Notes under the pieces: generated by a model | What the model was told of the DNA's origin: nothing | What the model saw: only the letters and a program-made list of their open reading frames with translations | Database searches by the model: none | Translations under genes and position numbers: made by a program | Shown here: piece after piece, positions 5,421 to 5,434 of the stretch | Layout: every line of letters starts with the position of its first letter | Numbering within the stretch: position 1 is the first letter of the stretch | NCBI GenBank assembly: GCA_938038165.1 | Contig: CALHRB010000372.1 | Coordinates: 1-5,434 of the forward strand | Direction of reading: 5' to 3' | DNA length: 5,434 nt | Source: Candidatus Kapaibacterium sp. | GTDB lineage: Bacteria; Bacteroidota; Ignavibacteria; Kapaibacteriales; UBA2268

Positions 5421-5434
5421 ATCTTAAGACGATT

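Noticed and set aside
1..5434. CRISPR array, insertion sequence, integrase or toxin-antitoxin genes
   Set aside because: No regularly spaced repeats, transposase-like frames or small paired genes were found on either strand.

Overview
The window is AT-rich bacterial DNA, probably from the FCB superphylum (an Ignavibacteria-like lineage is my best guess). The grounds are the low GC, a Smg/DUF494 gene beside ybeY, and a YbeY zinc site ending in Asp rather than His. This placement is inference, and the redox operon is of a type that moves between phyla.

Left part, 1-3823, minus strand: a tightly packed operon for a membrane redox complex of the Hmc/Hme/DsrMKOP type. In transcription order it holds an HdrD-like CCG-domain iron-sulfur protein, a NarI/HmcE-like b-type cytochrome, a 16-Cys ferredoxin-like subunit with a C-terminal membrane anchor, and an NrfD/HybB-like quinone-reacting membrane subunit that runs off the left edge. 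Such complexes move electrons between the menaquinone pool or periplasmic cytochromes and a cytoplasmic heterodisulfide-reductase-like module. Here the operon looks broken. The first gene has lost its 5' part and carries a frameshift and an in-frame TGA. The NrfD-like gene has an in-frame TGA at codon 195. Only the two middle genes are intact.

Middle, about 3820-4254, plus strand: a response-regulator receiver fragment without its phosphoacceptor half. It is joined head to head with the decapitated HdrD-like gene. Both genes lose their 5' ends within the same few bases (about 3818-3826), so this is a rearrangement breakpoint or an assembly/amplification chimera.

Right part, 4255-5434: a non-coding gap of about 190 bp, then a compact minus-strand housekeeping unit: ybeY, smg (DUF494) and tRNA-Arg(CCT). 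ybeY and smg abut exactly (TAA then ATG), and the tRNA begins 3 nt after the smg stop. The 3' end of the tRNA faces the damaged region.

I see no new defence or mobile system. The points most worth following up are the double-truncation junction, the clustered lesions in the redox operon, and the unusual layout of the iron-sulfur subunit.
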